A DNA stretch of 64,000 bases, taken from NCBI RefSeq assembly GCF_037975245.1, contig NC_092562.1:25991554-26055553 (forward strand). Direction: 5' to 3'. The notes beneath the pieces were generated by a model. The model ran no database searches. It was not told where the DNA came from and worked only from the letters and a program-made list of their open reading frames with translations. Source of the DNA: Apostichopus japonicus. Its lineage: Eukaryota; Echinodermata; Holothuroidea; Aspidochirotida; Stichopodidae. A program made the position numbers and the translations under genes. Position 1 is the first letter of the stretch. Each line of letters starts with the position of its first letter. This document shows, piece after piece, positions 61,901 to 64,000 of the stretch.

Positions 61901-63525
61901 TTCTGTTATAAAATGAAAAGAGATTTAATCTGTCTTACAATCTTTAAAAAGTTTAACTTACAGAACCTCCGATATTATGAAACAAAAAAACGTTCGGCAA
62001 AGCCCCGTTTCTAGACTGCCTACCAATGAATAGCGCGCACTAAACGTACATATCAGTTTACAACTGCAGTACGGTTTAACCCAACTTAAATACTGCGGTA
62101 GGATACTGTACATGTGCTCAGAATTTTCCCAGGTACCTTCCCAAACAACTGTGCGCTCATCCCCTGTCTAACACCTGTTTGTTAACATTTTTGGCACGTT
62201 TCCAAGAAATGTTTCATGGAGTATTCCCCATGATACACGAGGCACAGTTCATACACGCAGCACAAGATATCAAGCTATGGCCATCTTTATGAAAGTAAAC
62301 CTTGTAATAAAATATGTTTTAGGCCACACAGCATGATTAACTAATGCTTAAGATTATTTCCATGTTCTTGTAGAAAACCTCAAGTTCACAAAATGCAATT
62401 AGTTGTGTTTTTGTAGTTACGTGAGATCCGTAACAGACGAGGTGGTTAGGCTATTTGCTATACACTTAACTATGGTAGGACATTATTTTTTCCGTATTTT
62501 TGGAGATTCTAGAAAATACTTTCTTTTCCCCCCGCTTAACACCAGAGGTGGTCTTACGGTTTATTCATAAATGGGTGTACTAGAGCCTTGTTTACATGAC
62601 ATTAGTTGCATTTAGCACGATATACCAGTTTCGCGTGAATTTTTCGAAAGTGTTTTGCTGGATCTTTAGTAAAATTTGAAAGGACCGAACTTACTTTTCG
62701 TACACAATTGGTAATTTCTCTACTGATTTTCAGAGTTTTTTTTACGATCTCCAATCGATACATTTCCTTTGATCATGTATTTGAACAACTATTACCAAGT
62801 CAAGTATTCGACCCGGTATTGTCTGGTCGGAGAGTTCAACATGATGGACAGGGATTGTAATCATTTCGATCGAACATGCATTGACTGGATTATCTGCGCC
62901 GCCGCTGTCGGCTCGATATAAAGTACACTTGGGCCGCGAATCAGGAAGTTTTCACAAAAGGATAACAGCGTTCAAGTTTAAGCCATTTATATCGCCGGAT
63001 ACATCAGGGGGGGGGCAAAAGTAGGATTACGTTCGCGGTTTATGATTCGACTGATCGTAAGTTGTGTTGTTATTTCGCGAGTAGACAAAATAAACACGGG
63101 AATTGATACGCGATTTTTGCCAATAATTTAATTTTCACTTGATATCATAGTTTTGTTTAAACGTTCATCAGGTTTTATTAAACGTTTAAACGATGTTTCG
63201 TTCGTTTACACTTTTAAACGTGTAAACGGCACAGCACTAGAAGGGTGTGACATAAACATTTGCTAAATCAAAACTTTTTCCAAGAAATTAAAATTTAAAA
63301 ATTCATTTAAAAATTGCTGTCCTGTAGTTTTTTTACACTGAAACTTGACAATACCAGAAGGTCAACAAGTTACAAAAGGATTGTGAACACTCACCTTTTT
63401 CCTAACTGTGTCATTTTGGCTGGCTAGCTTCAGCAGCACAGGTGGAAGGAATCTGTTTAGGACATTCTCTAACTGTTCATCTGACTCAGCAGATCCAATC
63501 CTTAGGAAAACTCTTTCCAAAAGTT
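20990..63525 (-). CDS. ECPAS: proteasome adaptor and scaffold protein ECM29 (43 exons, 5' end missing)
   Basis: A large HEAT-repeat protein that binds the 26S proteasome, linking the 20S core and 19S cap and tethering proteasomes to endosomes and motors in animal cells; this function is known for the family. Forty-three exons, read by hand on the minus strand, all have AG before and GT after and join in consistent phase. They total 5,573 nt including the stop, or about 1,856 residues; the human protein is about 1,845 as I recall. Diagnostic stretches include [18 protein letters not shown], the [20 protein letters not shown] region, [18 protein letters not shown] and [14 protein letters not shown], ending in EEWPAKN. 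The acceptor of the first exon seen leaves a split codon, so a short ATG exon lies further upstream, outside the window or unresolved in 63,526-64,000. Most introns are 0.4-1 kb; the larger ones carry transposons. No frameshift or internal stop was found. Confidence 0.95.
21658..21729 (-). CDS. ECPAS: ECPAS exon pp (72 nt)
   Basis: [20 protein letters not shown], matching the KTYSSVRTEALSVIELLLK segment. Confidence 0.93.
21800..21878. repeat. short minisatellite, about four 19-bp units
   Basis: GGGCTTGAGCCAGAAAAA repeated about four times with minor changes, in the intron between the last exons of ECPAS. Confidence 0.75.
22288..22470 (-). CDS. ECPAS: ECPAS exon oo
   Basis: 183 nt. [20 protein letters not shown] and [16 protein letters not shown] match the [20 protein letters not shown] region. 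Donor GTGAGT. Confidence 0.94.
22503..22815 (+). mobile_element. tRNA-derived SINE
   Basis: A complete SINE on the strand opposite ECPAS. The tRNA-like head has an A box TGGCCAATTGG (22511-22521) and B box GGTTCGATTCC (22555-22565). The body leads to a tail, CGCTGGTATAAAGCGCTAC, followed by an A-rich run. The AAAGCGCTA tail is of the kind shared with L2/CR1-type LINEs, which would supply its reverse transcriptase; that partner is inference. Confidence 0.8.
23338..23467 (-). CDS. ECPAS: ECPAS exon nn
   Basis: 130 nt. An acidic linker ([16 protein letters not shown]) followed by [20 protein letters not shown], matching [19 protein letters not shown]. Confidence 0.95.
23742..23905. repeat. palindrome-bearing short repeat, copy 3
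   Basis: Ends GATGAGCCTG and GCTCAGGCCTG are inverted matches. The palindrome here reads TTCCGCGAATTCGCGTAA, one base off perfect. In the ECPAS intron between exons mm and nn. Confidence 0.7.
23993..24194 (-). CDS. ECPAS: ECPAS exon mm
   Basis: 202 nt. [18 protein letters not shown] then [16 protein letters not shown], matching the KYKIVAISCAADILKA and DRFQEFSNIVIPLIKK segments. Confidence 0.94.
24463..25150. repeat. 87-bp minisatellite, about 7-8 units
   Basis: Successive units start at 24491, 24578 and 24665 (CTGAGCTATG or CTGATCTATG), giving a period of exactly 87 bp. Each unit contains GATAACTGTCATGAACTCC and CCACCCTCCAGCCAGGAGA. Because 87 is 29 codons, both strands stay open through the array; these frames are not genes. 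The last units are shorter and diverged. Confidence 0.9.
25651..25906 (-). CDS. ECPAS: ECPAS exon ll
   Basis: 256 nt. [17 protein letters not shown] then [20 protein letters not shown], matching the SWKMKAQGAIAMASIA and LLQGLAGRTWAGKEELL segments. Donor GTTGGT. Confidence 0.95.
25937..25963. repeat. (TA)n microsatellite
   Basis: About 27 bp of alternating TA, lying close beyond the 3' side of the minus-strand tRNA-like element at 26086-26160. Confidence 0.8.
26041..26160 (-). mobile_element. tRNA-derived SINE head or tRNA pseudogene
   Basis: On the minus strand: AGCGCCCATAGCCTAGTGG with A box TAGCCTAGTGG (26142-26152), then a B box GGTTCGAATCC (26098-26108), within a good T-arm (CCATGGTTCGAATCCCGG). 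The 5' part and the 3' part do not form a clean acceptor stem, and the sequence continues into an AT-rich tail ending near a TA microsatellite, so a SINE is more likely than a working tRNA. Confidence 0.6.
26407..26601 (-). CDS. ECPAS: ECPAS exon kk
   Basis: 195 nt. [17 protein letters not shown] and [11 protein letters not shown] match the LPLAFLGMHE and WTEVWQENVPG segments. Confidence 0.96.
26625..27010. repeat. AT-rich tandem array of ACATATCATAATATATA units
   Basis: Roughly 17-34-bp units such as AACAATACATATCATAATAT repeated across about 385 bp with point changes, in an ECPAS intron. Confidence 0.8.
27037..27103 (-). CDS. ECPAS: ECPAS exon jj
   Basis: 67 nt. [20 protein letters not shown] matches SRDSSTEKLLQKLNGWYME. 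Confidence 0.95.
27467..27558 (-). CDS. ECPAS: ECPAS exon ii
   Basis: 92 nt. [20 protein letters not shown] then ATAIGHLVK, matching LMSALLSGLTDRNSVIQKS and AFAMGHLV. Confidence 0.95.
27932..27998 (-). CDS. ECPAS: ECPAS exon hh
   Basis: 67 nt. [19 protein letters not shown] matches ASVIVSLTTQCPQDLTPYS. Confidence 0.94.
28721..28810 (-). CDS. ECPAS: ECPAS exon gg
   Basis: 90 nt, phase 0. [20 protein letters not shown] matches [20 protein letters not shown]. Confidence 0.96.
29394..29453 (-). CDS. ECPAS: ECPAS exon ff (60 nt)
   Basis: [20 protein letters not shown], matching ARLSAAKSSPMMETINM. Confidence 0.94.
29700..29880. repeat. TA and GAAT/GTAT microsatellite cluster
   Basis: A TA run at about 29715-29738, then mixed GAAT, GTAT and GGAT units to about 29875. 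Ile/His/Ser-rich open frames on the minus strand here are repeat artefacts. Confidence 0.85.
29901..30063 (-). CDS. ECPAS: ECPAS exon ee
   Basis: 163 nt. [20 protein letters not shown] matches [21 protein letters not shown]. Donor GTTAGT. A GAATG-type microsatellite follows in the intron. Confidence 0.95.
30356..30477 (-). CDS. ECPAS: ECPAS exon dd
   Basis: 122 nt. Starts [27 protein letters not shown] matches the segment LPCLLDKGMMSTVTEVR. Confidence 0.94.
30591..30750. repeat. palindrome-bearing short repeat, copy 4
   Basis: Runs from ATGAGCCTGG to CTCATGCCTG. The palindrome is TTCCGCGAATTCTCGGAA, one base off perfect. In the ECPAS intron between exons cc and dd. Confidence 0.7.
31115..31162 (-). 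CDS. ECPAS: ECPAS exon cc (48 nt)
   Basis: A 16-codon exon, [16 protein letters not shown], matching [16 protein letters not shown] in human ECM29. Confidence 0.93.
31970..32155 (-). CDS. ECPAS: ECPAS exon bb
   Basis: 186 nt, phase 0. [20 protein letters not shown] and FKVMDDIK match the WRVRESSCLALNDLLRG and FRVQDDIK segments. Confidence 0.96.
32447..32617 (-). CDS. ECPAS: ECPAS exon aa
   Basis: 171 nt, phase 0. [20 protein letters not shown] then [14 protein letters not shown], matching the GAAFGF and [15 protein letters not shown] segments. Confidence 0.96.
33170..33287 (-). CDS. ECPAS: ECPAS exon z
   Basis: 118 nt. [20 protein letters not shown] and [10 protein letters not shown] are nearly the same as in human ECM29, the strongest local match in the gene. 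Confidence 0.96.
34077..34145 (-). CDS. ECPAS: ECPAS exon y (69 nt)
   Basis: Encodes [17 protein letters not shown]. Joins its neighbours through Arg and Gly codons split by the introns. Confidence 0.9.
34640..34754 (-). CDS. ECPAS: ECPAS exon x
   Basis: 115 nt. [19 protein letters not shown] matches the DVASKGLGLVYELG segment. Confidence 0.94.
35120..35560. repeat. minisatellite, about six 65-75-bp units
   Basis: Units contain CTCCACTCCACCCCTATTAA, AGGCCCCACCTC and ACCAACCATCCTTTC followed by TGTTAATACCATC, with length variation in a CTCACC stretch. It stops about 20 bp before ECPAS exon w, so the array is next to a splice donor. Confidence 0.85.
35578..35692 (-). CDS. ECPAS: ECPAS exon w
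   Basis: 115 nt. [18 protein letters not shown] matches AACIWLLSLVRKLSTH. Ends one base into a codon. Confidence 0.94.
36121..36327 (-). CDS. ECPAS: ECPAS exon v
   Basis: 207 nt, phase 0. [20 protein letters not shown] and SPNPHKRQ match the ELQFTIGEAITSAAIG and SPNPHVRQ segments. Confidence 0.94.
36930..37068. repeat. minisatellite, 13-bp GGGAGAGTATGGA units
   Basis: About nine units, immediately past the donor of ECPAS exon u. Confidence 0.85.
37086..37187 (-). CDS. ECPAS: ECPAS exon u
   Basis: 102 nt, phase 0. [20 protein letters not shown] matches the family motif TLGYFPVGDGDF. A 13-bp minisatellite sits just past its donor. Confidence 0.93.
37652..37884 (-). CDS. ECPAS: ECPAS exon t
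   Basis: 233 nt. [20 protein letters not shown] matches the CTALGEIGRNGPLPIP segment. A Lys/Gly-rich insert ([12 protein letters not shown]) is longer than in the human sequence as I recall it. Local GC content is higher than in the flanking introns. Confidence 0.93.
38300..38410 (+). repeat. possible tRNA-derived repeat
   Basis: GGGCTGGATAGCTCCAACAG followed by GTATAGCGCAGGAC and a weak B-box-like GAGTCCAATCCC, duplicated as GAGTTCAATCCCATTCTAGT. The resemblance to a degenerate tRNA head is only moderate. Confidence 0.3.
38650..38821 (-). CDS. ECPAS: ECPAS exon s
   Basis: 172 nt. [20 protein letters not shown] matches the QHGSLLALGFTVGRYL core of the family; an acidic loop follows ([13 protein letters not shown]). 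Confidence 0.93.
39753..39884 (-). CDS. ECPAS: ECPAS exon r
   Basis: 132 nt, phase 0. [17 protein letters not shown] corresponds to the EEMRELAALFYSVVV segment. Donor GTTTGT. Confidence 0.9.
39972..42268 (+). mobile_element. hairpin-ended repeat with AGGTCA-type half-sites, copy 1
   Basis: 2.3 kb in the ECPAS intron between exons q and r. Starts AACAAGAGCCCAAGGGCACT, in which GCCC-AA-GGGC forms a hairpin. It ends in a (CA)n stretch followed by the hairpin GGTTCCTTTTGCTAAAGCAA then GGAACC. The motif GGTTCCTTGCTT near the start is inverted at the end. The interior is built of roughly 0.3-0.4-kb diverged tandem units, each with TGACCTTTGGTGACC and TCACATGACCGTTAAG. No transposase is present. 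The layout suggests a non-autonomous Helentron/HINE- or pearl-type element (inference). Confidence 0.7.
42169..42222. repeat. (CA)n microsatellite within the repeat
   Basis: ACACACAC runs interrupted by CATACA, close to the terminal hairpin of the element. Also present in copy 2 at about 50169-50209. Confidence 0.85.
42724..43020 (-). CDS. ECPAS: ECPAS exon q (largest, 297 nt)
   Basis: 99 codons, phase 0. Starts [10 protein letters not shown] and ends [29 protein letters not shown] matches the MYCLLEAVSVYPEKLA region of human ECM29. The following intron holds the shorter hairpin-ended repeat. Confidence 0.94.
43747..43827 (-). CDS. ECPAS: ECPAS exon p
   Basis: 81 nt, phase 0. Contains [18 protein letters not shown] and FTAPAFKH, aligning with the family segment ending in FNPAAF. 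Confidence 0.9.
44030..44260. repeat. minisatellite, about seven units of 30-37 bp
   Basis: Units of the form GATTGTTAATACAACAGGAT followed by TCAACA, with substitutions, in the ECPAS intron between exons o and p. Confidence 0.8.
44630..44771 (-). CDS. ECPAS: ECPAS exon o
   Basis: 142 nt. [20 protein letters not shown] then an acidic stretch and [14 protein letters not shown]. Phase joins exon n through a shared Lys codon. Confidence 0.92.
45170..45426 (+). mobile_element. 3' tail of a SINE or L2/CR1-like LINE with (TAA)n
   Basis: GCACATTGAACCCTGGGATT then TTGCGCAATATAAGCACCGG, followed by (TAA)n and an inverted (TTA)n. A GCGCxATATAAG tail plus a simple triplet is typical of such 3' ends. 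The 5' limit is uncertain, and no tRNA head was found. Confidence 0.45.
45557..45660 (-). CDS. ECPAS: ECPAS exon n
   Basis: 104 nt. [20 protein letters not shown] then ILLLASDD, matching the VKFASTVFPSDHIPSRY region of human ECM29. Confidence 0.93.
46596..46721 (-). CDS. ECPAS: ECPAS exon m
   Basis: 126 nt, phase 0. [20 protein letters not shown] matches a HEAT repeat. The donor is the less usual GTACTG. The intron before it contains the larger hairpin-ended repeat. Confidence 0.9.
47323..47522. mobile_element. palindromic MITE, copy 1 (CCAGTTGGGAC ends)
   Basis: 200 bp. The left end CCAGTTGGGACAATTTTT and right end AAATCGTCCCAACTGG are inverted repeats. Inner blocks CTGCTTCAGAGCAC and GTGCTCTGAGGCATG also pair, so most of the element can fold on itself. 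Non-coding. A diverged copy lies at about 59387-59605. Confidence 0.7.
47584..50256 (+). mobile_element. hairpin-ended repeat with AGGTCA-type half-sites, copy 2
   Basis: 2.67 kb in the ECPAS intron between exons l and m, same orientation and same ends as 39972-42268 and nearly identical over most of its length. It is 376 bp longer, consistent with one more internal unit: the TGACCTTTGGTGACC block recurs near 48136, 48536, 48937 and 49228. Ends in (CA)n and the GGTTCCTTTTGCTAAAGCAA hairpin. No coding capacity. Confidence 0.7.
50327..50393 (-). CDS. ECPAS: ECPAS exon l
   Basis: 67 nt. Contains [20 protein letters not shown]. Acceptor TTCCAG, donor GTAAGG. Confidence 0.9.
51079..51128 (-). CDS. 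ECPAS: ECPAS exon k (50 nt)
   Basis: Encodes [16 protein letters not shown], matching the AYSAVGKL region of the family. With the next exon it restores phase (50 + 67 = 117). Confidence 0.88.
51721..51828. repeat. GGAAGAAAC palindrome cluster
   Basis: Three GTTTCTTCC-type units face three GGAAGAAAC units at 51721-51779, forming an almost perfect palindrome of about 59 bp around TTCCGGAA. A second, looser inverted pair follows to 51828. In the ECPAS intron between exons j and k. Confidence 0.85.
51935..52105 (-). CDS. ECPAS: ECPAS exon j
   Basis: 171 nt, phase 0. [17 protein letters not shown] and [14 protein letters not shown] match the HEAT repeats after the VVYDGLFG motif of the human protein. 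Confidence 0.93.
52729..52770 (+). repeat. ACTAGAG-hairpin repeat, 5' end only
   Basis: AACTAGAGCACCTTGGTGCT, in which GAGCACC and GGTGCTC pair across TT. A third stem version of the motif that opens 12456 and 15275. Confidence 0.45.
52844..52960 (-). CDS. ECPAS: ECPAS exon i
   Basis: 117 nt, phase 0. [19 protein letters not shown] is strongly conserved with vertebrate ECM29. Preceded by a Pro/Lys-rich [10 protein letters not shown]. Confidence 0.93.
53494..53580 (-). mobile_element. 3' tail of a SINE or LINE, minus strand
   Basis: Read on the minus strand: AGCGCCTAGAGGCCTTTTGG, then TTTGGCGCTATATTAAGAAC and (TTA)n. A GCGCTATATTAAGAAC tail with a triplet run is a common non-LTR 3' end. The 5' limit is not visible. 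Confidence 0.5.
53863..53941 (-). CDS. ECPAS: ECPAS exon h
   Basis: 79 nt. [19 protein letters not shown] corresponds to the family segment with IDWNNP and MYKVYLG. Donor GTGAGT. Confidence 0.92.
55917..55958 (-). CDS. ECPAS: ECPAS exon g (42 nt)
   Basis: A micro-exon encoding [13 protein letters not shown]. Supported by phase on both sides, CACAG acceptor and GTGAGT donor. Confidence 0.85.
56839..56936 (-). CDS. ECPAS: ECPAS exon f
   Basis: 98 nt. [18 protein letters not shown] and [11 protein letters not shown] match the family segment that ends in an IASSDTR-type motif. Confidence 0.92.
57357..57519 (-). CDS. ECPAS: ECPAS exon e, charged linker
   Basis: 163 nt. A charged, probably disordered start ([18 protein letters not shown]) precedes [17 protein letters not shown]. 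Human ECM29 has a Ser/Gly-rich linker before a similar PPPGMS motif, so the linker composition differs while the motif is kept. Confidence 0.9.
57620..57720. repeat. AT-rich GTTAAA/TATA tract
   Basis: Degenerate GTTAAAAA and TTTAAATA units running into TATATATA. Confidence 0.6.
58254..58412 (-). CDS. ECPAS: ECPAS exon d
   Basis: 159 nt. Contains [17 protein letters not shown] and [14 protein letters not shown], the helix before the variable linker. Donor GTATGT; ends in a split codon completed by the next exon. Confidence 0.92.
59387..59605. mobile_element. palindromic MITE, copy 2
   Basis: Diverged copy of 47323-47522: starts CCGGTTGGGACAATTTTG, contains TAGGAACTGT and GTGTGCTTTGAAGCATGATA, and ends near TAGTCCTCCTCAATGGCTG. 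Confidence 0.6.
59683..59801 (-). CDS. ECPAS: ECPAS exon c
   Basis: 119 nt. Contains [14 protein letters not shown] and a C-terminal [11 protein letters not shown]. Acceptor CCCAG, donor GTAAGT; ends two bases into a Val codon. Confidence 0.92.
60136..60525. repeat. direct duplication in ECPAS intron
   Basis: A block with GTTAAAATTGCTGCTGTTGA and CCTTATCCTCTCAGCTATGA occurs at about 60166-60250 and again at about 60431-60515. A second block, TTGTACATGTACTAC, occurs at about 60136 and 60267, so the two duplicated blocks interleave. Confidence 0.8.
60729..60845 (-). CDS. ECPAS: ECPAS exon b
   Basis: 117 nt, phase 0. Contains [20 protein letters not shown] and [13 protein letters not shown]. 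Acceptor TTTTAG, donor GTATGT. Confidence 0.93.
61591..63239. mobile_element. non-autonomous hAT DNA transposon
   Basis: 1,649 bp in the ECPAS intron between exons a and b. The ends are TAGGGCTGTG and, on the other strand, TAGTGCTGTG. They are flanked by a perfect 8-bp direct repeat GAAGGGTG (61583-61590 and 63240-63247), the target duplication length of hAT elements. Both ends carry clusters of CGTTTAAACG-type subterminal repeats (61617-61670 and 63157-63228). No transposase frame is present, so it would need a transposase from elsewhere. Confidence 0.88.
63395..63525 (-). CDS. ECPAS: ECPAS exon a (first visible)
   Basis: 131 nt. Reads [18 protein letters not shown] and [12 protein letters not shown], the conserved N-terminus. 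Its first two bases complete a codon begun in an unseen exon. Donor GTGAGT. Confidence 0.93.
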
Positions 63526-64000
63526 CTTAGCAAAGAGAAGTGAAAAGAAACAAATGTTATGTATAGTTCAGAGGCCAGCATTGTTGTTAAAAATCATCTG
63601 CATGTATTTTTTGTTACCATGCAGATGAATTACTGCAGATACTGGAACATATTTTCACACATCTTTGAAATGTTAGCCATTGCTGTTAAATATCAGAGTC
63701 AAAAGCAGTCTTTTCCAACCATAAAATTAAACACCATTGCAAAGAATTTATAATCTTGTATGAGATACCTACACCTAAGATGGGTAGGATACCAAAGGAG
63801 ACCCATGCCTCAATTAAATTTTATGCTAAATTTTACTGATGGTTGAAATCGTCTGATGTTGCTAGAATTTTTAATCAAAACCACAATGAAGTAAACACCT
63901 AACTGGATGAAGGCTACTTGCTATTTACTGTAAGTTCAGAAAGACACAATAAATATAAAAAAGATTTTTCCAAGTGTTTACATAGCTATACCTAGGAAGA
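63526..64000. other. ECPAS: upstream ECPAS intron, first coding exon not located
   Basis: The codon split at 63525 requires an upstream exon ending in one base of a Glu-like codon. A possible donor (CTAG then GTATAG on the minus strand) lies near 63989-63993, but its frame and start codon fall outside the window. Confidence 0.4.

Overview
The window is animal nuclear DNA: AT-rich, with long intergenic stretches, GT-AG introns, many dispersed repeats, microsatellites and tRNA-derived SINEs. No bacterial operon, ribosome binding site or CRISPR array is present. Gene structure and repeat style fit an invertebrate deuterostome, possibly an echinoderm such as a sea cucumber. That assignment is inference; nothing in the window is diagnostic for species.

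Positions 1-20,700 are mostly intergenic. The only confident gene there is a single-coding-exon arylamine N-acetyltransferase (NAT) homologue on the minus strand (5981-6871). Around it lie a MITE-like pair (786-1149 and 4437-4901), a 224-bp tandem duplication (1851-2300), the 3' end of a truncated LINE (about 8466-8815), a local triplication (about 9863-10705), a duplicated 0.85-kb segment (11606-12450 and 18254-19119), and an element with hairpin ends that holds a possible captured exon (15275-16453).

Positions 20,990-63,525 are one gene on the minus strand, the proteasome adaptor/scaffold ECM29 (ECPAS). I could place 43 coding exons by hand. All have AG/GT borders and consistent reading phase, from the conserved N-terminal LERVFLR segment to the stop codon. 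They give about 1,856 codons, close to the human protein as I recall it (about 1,845 residues). Only the short first coding exon with the ATG is missing, presumably beyond 64,000 or in the last few hundred bases. The introns carry most of the mobile DNA: two 2.3-2.7 kb copies of a hairpin-ended repeat packed with AGGTCA-type half-sites, a complete non-autonomous hAT element with a perfect 8-bp target duplication, palindromic MITEs, a tRNA SINE, an 87-bp minisatellite and several other tandem arrays. Introns not listed separately hold nothing I recognised beyond AT-rich sequence.

The two genes are functionally unrelated as far as can be seen: a xenobiotic/arylamine acetyltransferase-like enzyme and a large HEAT-repeat proteasome factor. 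The most interesting material is in the repeats: a family whose copies start with ACWAGAG plus a hairpin with different but still pairing stems, and the arrays of perfect DR1/DR2/DR4/DR5 nuclear-receptor-like sites inside one of them.
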